This document shows positions 49,815 to 58,767 of a stretch of 64,000 nucleotides of DNA, piece by piece; position 1 is the stretch's first letter; every line of letters starts with the position of its first letter. The notes under the pieces were generated by a model. It did no database searches. It saw only the letters and a list, made by a program, of their open reading frames with translations, and was not told the origin of the DNA. The position numbers and the translations under genes were made by a program. This DNA comes from JBDSWU01 sp038230395 (lineage in GTDB: Bacteria; Patescibacteriota; Saccharimonadia; Saccharimonadales; UBA4665): NCBI GenBank assembly GCA_038230395.1, contig JBBRNI010000002.1, forward strand, positions 97,879 through 161,878, read 5' to 3'.

Positions 49815-50456
49815 CTACTTACTGGTTTTGATGCCACCCTTCTTGACGCTGTCGACCCCGCCGGCAGTTGTGCTTGGCTTGGCTGTACTGGCGTCGTAAA
49901 CGATGAGCGGCTTGGTGGTGAGGTTTTGCGGAGAGTCGGACTCGATATAGAGGCCGTTCCACTTGATCTCAACACCTTCAGTGGTAAAAAATCCAATGCC
50001 GTCAGGCTCAGGACCCCACGTGCCGTTGTCGCCAGGCGACTTGGTCGTGACCGCGTTGCCACAGCTTGAGCCACAGTCTGAATAGGTGATTTTGTCTTCG
50101 GTCGTCAACTGGCTGTTGAGGCTAAAAACCATCCCTTGGACTGTGTACTGCGTGATGGGCGCGCCGAGCGTGTTTAGCAGAGTGACGTAAGCGATGCGGT
50201 GTGCATCGTTCTGCCGGAGCAGGTTCTCGTTGAGCAACCGTCGCTCCAGCCAGCCGCCACGCTTCATTTCTGCCAGCGGGTAGGGCACTTGCGATTCCGC
50301 CGACTGCTGGTAGCTTTCGACTGTCTGCTGAGACTTCTGCTGAGTGTCGTTCTTGCTCGGCCCATTGTCGCTGCAGGCGCTAGCCGTAACGGCGATGAGC
50401 ACTGCCAAAATAGACAGCTTAAGCGTGGTGCTTAGCTTGCCAAACATGCTGGTCAT
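49815..50456 (-). CDS. GC-rich lipoprotein of unknown function
   Basis: The 213-aa protein starts at the ATG at 50456 (MTSMFGKL) and has a lipoprotein signal with lipobox TASAC (about 25-29). A Gln/Ser-rich linker and a mixed domain with a Cys pair (SDCGSSCG) follow. The longer frame reaching 51011 is an overlap shadow of the upstream gene. GC content and third-position use are clearly higher than in neighbours, as in the gene at 50497. Both may come from an actinobacterial host or its phage. The pair is closely spaced and probably cotranscribed. Confidence 0.75.
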   Translation of the reverse strand: MTSMFGKLSTTLKLSILAVLIAVTASACSDNGPSKNDTQQKSQQTVESYQQSAESQVPYPLAEMKRGGWLERRLLNENLLRQNDAHRIAYVTLLNTLGAPITQYTVQGMVFSLNSQLTTEDKITYSDCGSSCGNAVTTKSPGDNGTWGPEPDGIGFFTTEGVEIKWNGLYIESDSPQNLTTKPLIVYDASTAKPSTTAGGVDSVKKGGIKTSK

Positions 50457-50496
50457 TGCCTTGCCTTTCGGTCGGGTGTAGCTGTTGAGGTCTAAC

Positions 50497-51075
50497 CTAC
50501 TGGCGGAGTGCCGGTTGGCAGTCGAAATCGACGTAGCTGAACTTGCTAGTAAAAGCCGGGTCGCTTCGTTCGATCTTGAACGGCAGGTCCGCATCACGGA
50601 AGTCCCGCAATGTGTAGGTCGATGAACGAGCGTTGTAGTCCGCCACGGCGATGCGGCATTGCTGCTGCAAACCTCTGACAGAAAGTGCCAGGTTGGCCTG
50701 CTGCTCGGCGATAGGGTCGAACGGGGTGCCATTGCCGACGCTGGGGTGTGACTTGTTGAAGTCGTCCAGCTGGAGCTTGGCGTCCGACAGTCTCTGGTCG
50801 AGGCTGCGGATGGACTCGATGTTGGCCTGGAACTGGGCTTGCGCCTGGGTCCGGTTGAGTGCCGAGTTCTTCTGGATGATCGCGTCACCGCGGCCCTTAA
50901 CATCGCTGGTGGCGACGTTAATAACGAACGCGCCAACACCGATGAGGGTGCTGAGCACGAGCACGGCGACGACGATAACCGTCGTCCACTTGAGGCCGAA
51001 CCAGCCAGCACCGCGAGCGAAACGCTCGGGGTCCTCGCTGTCGTACCACTTTTCGCCAGGACTGTTTGTACCCAT
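50497..51075 (-). CDS. GC-rich single-TM protein
   Basis: The 192-aa protein has a cytosolic start (SPGEKWYDSEDPERF), one membrane segment (about 31-55) and an extracytoplasmic helical region, coiled-coil-prone at about 70-110 (NRTQAQAQFQANIESI, RLSDAKLQLDDF). Two cysteines lie in the C-terminal part. It precedes the lipoprotein gene by 40 nt, and both share GC-rich codon use. It is likely a membrane partner of that lipoprotein. A ribosome site AAGGA precedes the ATG. Confidence 0.75.
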   Translation of the reverse strand: MGTNSPGEKWYDSEDPERFARGAGWFGLKWTTVIVVAVLVLSTLIGVGAFVINVATSDVKGRGDAIIQKNSALNRTQAQAQFQANIESIRSLDQRLSDAKLQLDDFNKSHPSVGNGTPFDPIAEQQANLALSVRGLQQQCRIAVADYNARSSTYTLRDFRDADLPFKIERSDPAFTSKFSYVDFDCQPALRQ

Positions 51076-51391
51076 TCTGGTGGATTCCTTACTTGTAGTG
51101 TCTCCTTGGTAGGAGGCGTAACTTAGAGAGTTCTAAGCCGCACACAGCTGACCAAGAAACGTATAACGTCTCAACTCGTCAACTGATTAGTGCGACTTAT
51201 AACTAGTAACTGGCAGTTGCCTGCTATTCTAAGTGCCTCATTTTGAGTTTTTATGTAATGTTTGAAGTTTTAAGGTGCTTTTAAGAGACCTGCTCGTGGT
51301 TGAATACGGCAGAACGGCTTAAATTAGTGTGTTTCTGTTTATCCTAATTAGTCTTAGGGTGTGGATGTTGGGACAATAAATTGGCCCAAAG

Positions 51392-51557
51392 AAAAACGCC
51401 TTCCGATGTCATTCGGATAAACAGTCGCCTTAGTGTGCGATTGCTTATCCTAATGCGGAAGACGTATGTACGGTTCGCTTAGATTGGACAATGCTGTTTC
51501 GGTAATCGGTAGGAACACTGGATGTCCTTGCCGTTTAGAAATCTTGACGATTTCCTA
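51392..51557 (-). ncRNA. Candidate intergenic small RNA
   Basis: A promoter on the minus strand (51564-51592) would start a transcript near 51557. It contains a perfect hairpin GAAATC/GATTTC, a GGACA...TGTCC closing pair, and a 68-nt stem-loop (51397-51464). The stem-loop has an outer stem CG-CTTCCG/CGGAAG-CG, a middle stem CATT-GGATAA/TTATCC-AATG, and ends in TTTTT. No ORF of note is inside. Length about 165 nt. Confidence 0.65.
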
Positions 51558-51563
51558 ACTATC

Positions 51564-51592
51564 ACTATAGGACTTAATTGCATATATGTCAA
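51564..51592 (-). promoter_or_regulatory. Promoter of the small RNA candidate
   Basis: TTGACA, 17 nt, TATAGT on the minus strand, 50 nt past the end of the dus gene. Confidence 0.7.
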
Positions 51593-51641
51593 TAGAGTCA
51601 TATAAGATGTGAACGTTGTAATCTTTAATACAATCGGGTTA

Positions 51642-52622
51642 TTAGGCCGTGACTGATAGCTTAGAAACATGTTCCACTTGGCTTTGCAGCATGGTTAGTA
51701 GCTCATCCGTGGAGGTAGCCACCATTAACTCCTCGCGCATTTCCTTGGCGCCGTCAAAGCCATTAACATAAATCTTGCAAAATTTATTAAGCGTATTGAT
51801 CGGCCGTTCATGGTCTTGCCAGGTTGCTACGAATAACTCGACTTGCTTCTTGTAGAGGTCAAGCTTTTGCAGCGGTGTCATAGTCAGCCATGGGCTGTTC
51901 TGAGCAAAAACATACGGATCATGGAAGATGCCGCGGCCGATCATAATACCATCGAGCTGGTGCTTAGTTGCTAGCTCTAGGCCTTGCTGCCTTGATAGGA
52001 CATCGCCGTTACCTACAATAAGAGTTTCTGGAGCAATTTTGTCACGCAGCTGTCGGACGTGGGCAATGGCTTCCCAGTCGGCAGGCACTTTACTCATTTG
52101 AGCGCGAGTGCGACCATGAACACTTAACATGGCTAAGTTTTGTGACAGTAAGAATTCGTGCCAAGTGTAGTCAACATCGCTAAATCCGAGCCGAGTTTTG
52201 ACACTGATTGGTAACTTGCCCGCGCTACCGGCTTGGGTGGCTTTGATTATCTCTAGCGCTAGTGGCCGGTCATTAATCAGCGCACTGCAGGTTCCGTTGC
52301 GTACGACGTTCTTTTCGGGGCAGCCCATGTTAATATCAATGCCAGCGTAACCCATGGTTACTAATTCTTGGGCAGTTTTGTAATAATTGTCTGGATTTTT
52401 GCCCCAAATTTGGGCTATGAGCGGCGTCTCTTGCTGCGTAAATTCCAGCCGCTTCATAAGCTTTGGTCGGCCAGGACTTTGCAGCCCATCAACGTTAACA
52501 AACTCCGTAAAATACAGATCCGGCGCCGCGCAGCTACCAACGATCTGGCGAAAAACCGTGTCTGTCACGTCATCCATCGGCGCTAAAACAAAAAACGGCT
52601 TCGGTAAGTCAGTAAGCTTCAT
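51642..52622 (-). CDS. dus: tRNA-dihydrouridine synthase
   Basis: The 326-aa TIM-barrel flavoenzyme reduces uridines in tRNA D-loops. The family blocks are present: APMDDVTD near the start (14-21), INMGCPEKNVVRNGTCSAL (about 97-115), VKTRLGFS, and VHGRTRAQMSK. FMN-binding GNGDVLS and GIMIGRGIF follow. Length and layout are normal for DusB-type bacterial enzymes. The catalytic Cys is in NGTCSA. Confidence 0.95.
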   Translation of the reverse strand: MKLTDLPKPFFVLAPMDDVTDTVFRQIVGSCAAPDLYFTEFVNVDGLQSPGRPKLMKRLEFTQQETPLIAQIWGKNPDNYYKTAQELVTMGYAGIDINMGCPEKNVVRNGTCSALINDRPLALEIIKATQAGSAGKLPISVKTRLGFSDVDYTWHEFLLSQNLAMLSVHGRTRAQMSKVPADWEAIAHVRQLRDKIAPETLIVGNGDVLSRQQGLELATKHQLDGIMIGRGIFHDPYVFAQNSPWLTMTPLQKLDLYKKQVELFVATWQDHERPINTLNKFCKIYVNGFDGAKEMREELMVATSTDELLTMLQSQVEHVSKLSVTA

Positions 52623-52634
52623 AGACTTTTTATT

Positions 52635-53135
52635 CTACTGCTTCTTTGATTTTCGTGCTTCGATATGAGGTAGGGCATCGCCGCTACGTAGTGCCGTCTT
52701 GATAAAAGTGGCAGCAGCCTGTCTCTTGGCGGCTTCGATCTGTTCGCCGCTATATGTAACAGTACCGGTGTCAAGGTCGACATTCGGTATAAACATTGTC
52801 CGTTGATTGGCCTGTCTAGCTTCAGCCTGACCTACTTTGCGGGCTTCATCGCGATCTATGCCGGCATTAGGAGATAGTTTGCGCTTGTCTGTTTTACCGT
52901 AAGGTCGGCGTGACGGTTCTCGCGAGCCAGTTTCGGGATACGGACCACCGCCCAGGTCCTGCTTGAATCGTTCCGTTGGCGTTGATTGGGTTGCAGCAAC
53001 AGTGGTTCGCATGGCCGATGACTCGCGGCCACCGGCAGCAGCATCAGCGCGAATGACCGCCCAGTCAGGCTCAATTACCGGCTCCTGGGGAGCGGGATCG
53101 AGTTCGGGGAATAGTGAGTCTTGCTCGTGTGTCAT
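52635..53135 (-). CDS. Conserved-looking charged protein of unknown function
   Basis: The 166-aa protein is Arg/Glu/Gln-rich without a membrane helix. Its middle (about 85-110: GKTDKRKLSPNAGIDRDEARK in part) and end (AAKRQAAATFIKTALR) are helical. It lies 12 nt upstream of dus and may be cotranscribed. I do not recognise it. Confidence 0.65.
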   Translation of the reverse strand: MTHEQDSLFPELDPAPQEPVIEPDWAVIRADAAAGGRESSAMRTTVAATQSTPTERFKQDLGGGPYPETGSREPSRRPYGKTDKRKLSPNAGIDRDEARKVGQAEARQANQRTMFIPNVDLDTGTVTYSGEQIEAAKRQAAATFIKTALRSGDALPHIEARKSKKQ

Positions 53136-53186
53136 AGCTCTATTATATCACGCTTATGTCAATAATACAAGAGTAGACATGGTGGT

Positions 53187-54308
53187 TTATTCCCATTTGA
53201 AAACGCGGAACGCAATAGCATAAATGATAATGAACCAGCCAGCCATGATCCCAAGCTGCGGGCCTAAGTCAGTCAAGTGTCGGCCTTCTGTTGTCAGTAT
53301 ACGCAGCCCATCTATTACGGGTGTTAGCGGCAAAAATGTAGTAGCACTTTGCAAAAAGTGGGGCATCTCAAAACGAGGGAAGAACGTACCCGACAAAAAT
53401 AGCATCGGGAACACTATGATGTTACTTAGCGGCGCCGCTTGCCTTTCATTTTTGGCCCAACCACCTATAGATAAGCCAATGCCAAGGATCATGAAAATAC
53501 TAAAAATGACGAAAGCGATAATCTCAAAATAATTACCAGCGACTTTTAGATGGAAGACGCTGATTGCCACAACAAACTGAATGGCGATCGAAATGACCCC
53601 AGTAATAGCTTGGCTAAACATCGTCGCTGTGAAGTACTGCCAAACCTTGAGCGGTGTTGTGTGCAATCTGCGTAGTATTCCTTGCTTCTTAAGCTCCGGG
53701 AAAACATTGACTGGACCGAATATACCCAAACCAATAATTGAGAAGCCGAGCAGTCCAGCAAAAGTATAATCAAAGCGTGACAGTCGTTTTTCGTTGAGTG
53801 CTTGGCCATTGACTACGAACGGCTGGCTAGCGTTGGCCGTGAGCTTTTTGTTCAAGCCATTTAAGCTGCCTTGCAAGACTGACGTCAACGTTTGGCCCGT
53901 GCCAGTGGCGCTTTGCGTGTACAAAATTTGAGCCTTACCGGATGGGTAGCTTTGACCTGGCTGCGTTTTGCCAAAGTCAGAAGGTAATATTATAATTCCA
54001 TCGACTTGGCTTTTGCTGAGCCTGTCTTTTGCGGTAGCTAAGGTTGTGACGTCTTTGTTAACTTTGAAGGTTTTACTGTTTGTGAGCTGCTGAGCAAAGT
54101 CTCGTGAATACTGAGTTTGTGATTGGTTAAGTAAGGCCACTTTAAAACTAACATTGTCACCACCGCCACTACTGATAGCGCCGAATACAAACAAGAAAAT
54201 AAGTGGGAATAAAACCCCAAAGAATAGCGAGACTTTATCGCGGAAGAAGCGTCTTGTGCTTAGCTTGGTAAATATTAGAACAGTCCAGATTTGTTGCTTG
54301 AGTGTCAT
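53187..54308 (-). CDS. ABC-2 type transporter permease
   Basis: The 373-aa protein has one N-terminal membrane helix (about 24-45), a large extracytoplasmic domain (about 46-180) and five C-terminal helices. This is the ABC-2 layout used to export antibiotics, polysaccharide or peptide. The motif LLGFSIIGLGIFGPVNVFPELKKQGIL (in part) and FPRFEMP are typical. It follows the ATPase gene by 3 nt and the two form one transporter. Confidence 0.92.
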   Translation of the reverse strand: MTLKQQIWTVLIFTKLSTRRFFRDKVSLFFGVLFPLIFLFVFGAISSGGGDNVSFKVALLNQSQTQYSRDFAQQLTNSKTFKVNKDVTTLATAKDRLSKSQVDGIIILPSDFGKTQPGQSYPSGKAQILYTQSATGTGQTLTSVLQGSLNGLNKKLTANASQPFVVNGQALNEKRLSRFDYTFAGLLGFSIIGLGIFGPVNVFPELKKQGILRRLHTTPLKVWQYFTATMFSQAITGVISIAIQFVVAISVFHLKVAGNYFEIIAFVIFSIFMILGIGLSIGGWAKNERQAAPLSNIIVFPMLFLSGTFFPRFEMPHFLQSATTFLPLTPVIDGLRILTTEGRHLTDLGPQLGIMAGWFIIIYAIAFRVFKWE

Positions 54309-54311
54309 GCT

Positions 54312-55070
54312 TTAGTCCCGCAAAGCCTTTCCTGTTAGGTCGATAAATACATCGTCTAGGTTGGCCTGTTGGACTGTCTGTTCTTTGCGAAAACCACGAT
54401 TCAATAGTTGCTTCACTAAATTGTGCGGTGTATCAAGAGCGATAATTTTGCCTTGATCCATAATTGCCACACGATCGCAAAGTAGTTCGGCCTCATCAAG
54501 GTAGTGTGTTGTCATAATAACTGTAACGCCGCGGTCACGAACTTCCCGGATTAGATCCCAGAGGTTTCGCCGGGCTTGTGGGTCGAGGCCGGTAGTTGGT
54601 TCGTCAAGAAAAAATACTTTGGGGCTATGGACTAGCGCTGCAGCAATACTTAAACGTTGACGCTGACCACCGCTTAAACTCTCGGCGTAACTATTGGCTT
54701 TTTCGCCTAATTGAACATCCTCTAAGAATTGTTTTGGATTAACTCGCTCACCGTACGCGGCGGCAAACATTTCAATAATCTCTGAGCATTTTTGTTTATC
54801 TTGAAAGGCTGGGGTTTGTGGTTGAACGCCAATAATTTGCTTGACCTCATTTGGCTGCGTGGCAACGTCAAGCCCATCAATTAGAATCGAGCCACCGTCT
54901 ATAGTTCTGATTGTTTCGATCATTTCGAGGGTAGTAGTTTTGCCAGCGCCATTGGGCCCGAGGATACCAAAAATCTCACCAGCTTTAACAGCGAACGAAA
55001 TATCGTTAACAACAACTTTGTCATCGTAGACTTTTCGTAGTTTAGTAACAGTAAGGATTGATTGGCTCAT
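54312..55070 (-). CDS. ABC transporter ATP-binding protein (ABC-2 partner)
   Basis: The 252-aa ATPase carries GPNGAGKTT (Walker A), ESLSGGQRQRLS (signature) and VFFLDEPTTGLD (Walker B with D-loop). It is of the multidrug/antibiotic type that drives ABC-2 permeases. The ATG at 55070 was chosen: it is preceded by TATATT, and the in-frame extension to 55121 is unlike family N-termini. Confidence 0.93.
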   Translation of the reverse strand: MSQSILTVTKLRKVYDDKVVVNDISFAVKAGEIFGILGPNGAGKTTTLEMIETIRTIDGGSILIDGLDVATQPNEVKQIIGVQPQTPAFQDKQKCSEIIEMFAAAYGERVNPKQFLEDVQLGEKANSYAESLSGGQRQRLSIAAALVHSPKVFFLDEPTTGLDPQARRNLWDLIREVRDRGVTVIMTTHYLDEAELLCDRVAIMDQGKIIALDTPHNLVKQLLNRGFRKEQTVQQANLDDVFIDLTGKALRD

Positions 55071-55133
55071 ACCCAATATATAACTACATCTGTTAGCAAC
55101 AGGCAAGCACAAGTTAAACATAAAATAATCAAA

Positions 55134-55157
55134 AACTCCCTACCAGAGTAGGGAGTT
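55134..55157 (-). terminator. Intrinsic terminator
   Basis: AACTCCCTA/TAGGGAGTT around a 6-nt loop, followed on the minus strand by TTTTTGATT. It ends the transcript of the small gene at 55178. Confidence 0.85.
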
Positions 55158-55177
55158 CAAGGTGAGGGTTAGAGCTA

Positions 55178-55375
55178 CTAGTTGCGTTTGATGGTCAAGA
55201 AACCGTTGCGTGGGTTCTCGTTCACTGAGAAGCCGTCTGGCAAATCAGTAGCTTCTGGGCGCTCATCTTTACTGAAGTAGTAGATGCGCTGGACTTTGCC
55301 ACCGCGGAGTGTGACTTCCTTTGAGTTAAGGAAATATGTTACTCCCTTGGAATTCGTGTGCTTGTATGCTGCCAT
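55178..55375 (-). CDS. 65-aa conserved-type Saccharibacteria protein
   Basis: The peptide begins MAAYKHTNSKGVTYFLN and contains TLRGGKVQRIYYFSKDERPE and ENPRNGFLTIKRN (the last two in part). I recall closely similar small proteins in many Saccharibacteria genomes; the function is unknown. A beta-hairpin-rich fold is likely. Strong ribosome site (AGGGAG), own terminator: a monocistronic, probably well-expressed gene. Confidence 0.85.
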   Translation of the reverse strand: MAAYKHTNSKGVTYFLNSKEVTLRGGKVQRIYYFSKDERPEATDLPDGFSVNENPRNGFLTIKRN

Positions 55376-55626
55376 TTCTGACTCCCTCTCTTATCATTAG
55401 TAGTGGTATCACTAACATACGCCGGTAGCTTTTTATTTGTCAACCCTGTTAAGCCTTTTGCTACCGAAGAAGTGGTCTTTATGCGTCATAAGGTTCTTAT
55501 AATGTGCCTGGGATTTGTTGGACTACAGCTGTGGATAGGTTTGATTATTGCTTGCGCTTAATAAAAAGCTGTATTACACTAATTCGGTAACCATAAAAAG
55601 TATAAAGAGGTGGAGTTAGAGAAATT

Positions 55627-56262
55627 ATGGATTTTCCAAATCGCAACGCACAAGCACAGCCAGCCCCAGCTGGTAATGTAGCACCAGCCAGCACGGCACG
55701 CGGCAAGTACAGCCAACCTGATGGCGACAAAGTAACTAGAATCATCACAGCATTGGTAGCTTTGGCTGTTGCCATACTGCTAGTTTTTGTTGCTTTGACA
55801 GTATTTAGTACTACTAAGAATGGTGAAGAAGGATTCGTCGATAACTCCAAGTTACAGGCCGTCTTCTTAAACACCGGACAAGTATACTTTGGCAAAATAA
55901 AGACACTTAATAGTAAGTATTTTGTCGTCAAAGACATTTACTACTTGCAAACTTCGAGCGGTAGCACTGCTGCTACAGCTAGCAGCAACACCAGCGTTTC
56001 ACTTGTGAAGCTTGGTTGTGAGTTGCACGAACCATATGACCAAATGGTCATCAATGCCACACAAGTCACCTTCTGGGAAAACCTGCAGGATAACGGTCAA
56101 GTTGCCAAGGCAGTTGCCACCTTCCAAAAGCAGAACCCTTCTGGTCAGAAGTGTAGCGACCAAAGCGCGAGCTCACCAGCTACAGGCGCTAGCGTCCAAA
56201 ACGCTGGTTCCTCCAACTCTGCTCCAGCTACAACTCCAACAAACACGCCTACTAAGCCCTAA
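55627..56262 (+). CDS. Single-TM protein with extracytoplasmic domain
   Basis: The 211-aa protein has a Pro/Ala/Gln-rich cytosolic start, one membrane helix (about 37-60) and an extracytoplasmic domain (about 70-155) with VYFGKIKTLNSKYFVVKDIYYLQ (in part). A Ser/Pro/Thr-rich tail ends it. The pattern of an SH3-like small beta domain on a membrane stalk is common in CPR, function unknown. Ribosome site AGGTGGAG precedes it. Confidence 0.72.
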   Translation: MDFPNRNAQAQPAPAGNVAPASTARGKYSQPDGDKVTRIITALVALAVAILLVFVALTVFSTTKNGEEGFVDNSKLQAVFLNTGQVYFGKIKTLNSKYFVVKDIYYLQTSSGSTAATASSNTSVSLVKLGCELHEPYDQMVINATQVTFWENLQDNGQVAKAVATFQKQNPSGQKCSDQSASSPATGASVQNAGSSNSAPATTPTNTPTKP

Positions 56263-56281
56263 TTAGTAGCCTGGAGTTTAC

Positions 56282-56308
56282 AAAGACCCTTCTTCGGAAG
56301 GGTCTTTT
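56282..56308 (+). terminator. Intrinsic terminator with UUCG tetraloop
   Basis: AAAGACCCTTC, loop TTCG, GAAGGGTCTTT, then T and T-rich sequence. A textbook stable terminator. Confidence 0.95.
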
Positions 56309-56338
56309 CTTTTCATCTTCGGTTTTTTTAGGTTCTTA

Positions 56339-56938
56339 TTATTTGGTCAATCGACGAACAACAAGGCTAGTGACAAATAGAACCGCGCTGAGCGCTGCCG
56401 CAACCAGACTCCAGCCGGCTAAATCAGGCGACCAGCGAGGTGAAATAAATGAAAACTTGTACAAAGCATCCGGTATTGGAGCCAACTGATGCTTGGTGTC
56501 ATGTGTTGTCAGGTAATCCTCGACGCAGCCAATGCGTGTCGCGCCATAAAAGCCTGTTGGGTTTTGAGCCTCACAGTACTTTTGGGCGGTCGTGTAAAAG
56601 GCGGCGTTGGACTGCGCCAGGGCGTCACTCTCTGCCTGCACTAACCTGTCGTAAGTATATTTGAGCTGAACGGGTGGGTAGACGGCGTTGGCGCCGCTGC
56701 TAAGGTTGGTATTCATATGGCTCACAACATAAGCCTGCAGCTGCTTCAGCGAGGCTTCGACGTGGTCATTATTCATGTCAGCGCTATAGACAGTGTCGCG
56801 TAGCTTGATCATATGTTCATTATTGGCTCGAAGCGAAATGACCCCAACACTACCGCAGACAATAGCCGCTCCCAAAAAGTAGCGTGATTTAATTGATCGA
56901 AATTGGTGTGGCGCGTGAGCGGAATGGGATTTGTGCAT
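56339..56938 (-). CDS. Two-TM protein of unknown function
   Basis: The 199-aa protein has a membrane helix near the start (about 18-35) and another near the C-terminus (about 170-192), enclosing an extracytoplasmic helical domain with a Cys pair (YCEAQN and IGCVED). The ATG at 56938 is preceded by TATAAT at 10 nt. No family is recognised. Confidence 0.65.
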   Translation of the reverse strand: MHKSHSAHAPHQFRSIKSRYFLGAAIVCGSVGVISLRANNEHMIKLRDTVYSADMNNDHVEASLKQLQAYVVSHMNTNLSSGANAVYPPVQLKYTYDRLVQAESDALAQSNAAFYTTAQKYCEAQNPTGFYGATRIGCVEDYLTTHDTKHQLAPIPDALYKFSFISPRWSPDLAGWSLVAAALSAVLFVTSLVVRRLTK

Positions 56939-57002
56939 GTCGCTTACGATTATATAGCAGTTTCGGCTTTGCACCACTGCCCGGCTTTGTTACCCTAAGG
57001 AT

Positions 57003-58298
57003 ATGCATATTTACTTTTCTGGCATCGGTGGTGCTGGCATTGGCCCGTTAGCCCTGATCGCTAAGCAAGCAGGTTACAATGTTTCGGGCTCCGACAAGCA
57101 GGATTCGCAGTACATTGAATATCTTCGGAAGCAAGGCATCGACAGTATTCACATTGGCCAAAGTTACGAGGCTATAGCTAGCGTGCACGAAGATCAGCCT
57201 ATTGACTGGTTCGTGTACACTGCGGCGTTGCCCCTAGAGAATCCGGATGCTCCCGAATTGGCTTTTTGTGCTGAGCAAAGTATCAAAATTAGTAAGCGAG
57301 ACGAACTACTAAACACCATCCTACAAGACAAAAAACTACAACTAATTGCCGTTGCTGGGACCCATGGCAAAACCACCACGACCGCGATGGCGGTTTGGCT
57401 GTTCACGCAATTAGGTATTGCGATTAGCTATCTGCTACCAGCCAAAACTAGCTTTGCTGAAATGGGAGCCTATGACCCAGCCAGTACATACTTGATCTAT
57501 GAAGCCGACGAATTTGATCGTAACTTTTTGGCCTACGAACCAGCCTGTAGCTTGATTACCGGCGTCAGCTGGGACCATCACGAAATTTTTCCAACTCGTG
57601 AAGATTACCGATCAGCCTTTCGTGAATTTTTGACACAGAGCCAACGCAGCTTGATATGGCAAGAAGACGCTGACTATTTGGAGCTTGGTGATACCTACCC
57701 TGGGCACGTGCTCGATAGCTCAGAGCCTCATATCGCCAAATTGACACTGCTTGGCCAATATAACCGCTTAGACGCTTGGCTAGTCATCCAGGCGCTGCAC
57801 CGCGCTACTGGCGAGCCAATAGACAAGCTGATTAAGCTCATGAACCAATTCCCTGGCCTGCAACGACGTATGGAAATGCTTGTGCCCGGATTGTATAGCG
57901 ACTATGCCCATACACCCGAAAAAATCCGTGGCTGTATGAGCGCCGCCATTGAGCTAGCCGCTGAATCTGGCAAAAAACTATTTGTTGTTTATGAACCCCT
58001 TACTAATCGTCGTCAAAGCTACATGCTCAATGACTACCACGACTGCTTTGAAGGCGCGCAGCACGTCTACTGGATACCAAGCTACTTAGCCCGTGAAGAC
58101 CCAGCGGATCGCATCATCCCGCCAAGCGAACTAATTGCGCACTTAGCCGATCCTAGCCTCGCCACGGCTACGGAGCGTGACGACAAACTAAAATCAGTCA
58201 TACAAAAACATCTAGATAATGGAGACATGGTTGTCGGCATGGCTGGCGGTGGTGGCAACAGCCTAGATGACTGGTTACGCACTGCGTTTATTAGTTAG
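57003..58298 (+). CDS. MurC/Mpl-type Mur ligase
   Basis: The 431-aa enzyme shows the MurC-like N-terminal dinucleotide-type motif (GIGGAGIGPLAL, 7-18), the ATP loop AGTHGKTTT (118-126) and EADEFDRNFL, and a C-terminal ligase domain. It joins an amino acid or peptide to UDP-MurNAc. It is shorter than usual MurC, and the Mpl recycling ligase (tripeptide addition) or a CPR-specific variant cannot be excluded. Its presence shows peptidoglycan synthesis or salvage. Confidence 0.88.
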   Translation: MHIYFSGIGGAGIGPLALIAKQAGYNVSGSDKQDSQYIEYLRKQGIDSIHIGQSYEAIASVHEDQPIDWFVYTAALPLENPDAPELAFCAEQSIKISKRDELLNTILQDKKLQLIAVAGTHGKTTTTAMAVWLFTQLGIAISYLLPAKTSFAEMGAYDPASTYLIYEADEFDRNFLAYEPACSLITGVSWDHHEIFPTREDYRSAFREFLTQSQRSLIWQEDADYLELGDTYPGHVLDSSEPHIAKLTLLGQYNRLDAWLVIQALHRATGEPIDKLIKLMNQFPGLQRRMEMLVPGLYSDYAHTPEKIRGCMSAAIELAAESGKKLFVVYEPLTNRRQSYMLNDYHDCFEGAQHVYWIPSYLAREDPADRIIPPSELIAHLADPSLATATERDDKLKSVIQKHLDNGDMVVGMAGGGGNSLDDWLRTAFIS

Positions 58299-58767
58299 TA
58301 TCCCAACCGTATTCAGAGTAGGAATTGCCGGCCTTGATTTGTTGTAGTGCGTCCCGAACCACTGGAACAACGTTTTCCGGTAGCTGATCTAAGTCTAACC
58401 ATACGAGCTCATCATGAACATTTGGTTCGGCGTTGTATGGTTCCCCCTGCCACTCTGAGACCTCAAAATAAATATCAATCCATTCCATATCTTCGTAGTC
58501 GGCTTTGCGATGAATAGTCATGGCGTGTGATAGGTGCTTTTTATCTATCGTCACCCCAACCTCTTCCAAGGCTTCTCGTACCGCTCCAGTCACAGCGCCT
58601 TCGCCCTTCTCAATCTTGCCAGCTGGAAGACTATAATAGCCGTTCATCCACTCAGTGTTAGAGCGCAGCACGAACGCGACGCTGTTACCACGTCTGAGCA
58701 CAACGAAACAAGCAGCATAGGGCCGGGAGCTGCCCCAGAGGTCTTTGATAGTGGTGATCTGCGTCAT
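58291..58767 (-). CDS. NUDIX hydrolase
   Basis: The 158-aa protein has a complete NUDIX box, GKIEKGEGAVTGAVREALEEVGV (50-72, read as GKIEKGEGAV then TGAVREALEEVGV). This family removes damaged or excess nucleoside diphosphate derivatives. It overlaps the MurC-like gene's 3' end by 8 nt in convergent orientation and the MazG-like gene by 4 nt, so it is coexpressed with the latter. Confidence 0.92.
   Translation of the reverse strand: MTQITTIKDLWGSSRPYAACFVVLRRGNSVAFVLRSNTEWMNGYYSLPAGKIEKGEGAVTGAVREALEEVGVTIDKKHLSHAMTIHRKADYEDMEWIDIYFEVSEWQGEPYNAEPNVHDELVWLDLDQLPENVVPVVRDALQQIKAGNSYSEYGWDTN

Noticed and set aside
49580..49831. 83-aa plus-strand frame
   Set aside because: It runs into the lipoprotein gene's 3' end antisense, is Cys/Trp/Leu-rich and overlaps a structured inverted repeat; not a credible gene.
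50465..51011. Long upstream extension of the lipoprotein frame (398 codons in all)
   Set aside because: It reads in another frame across the GC-rich gene at 50497-51075; the true lipoprotein start with a signal peptide is at 50456.
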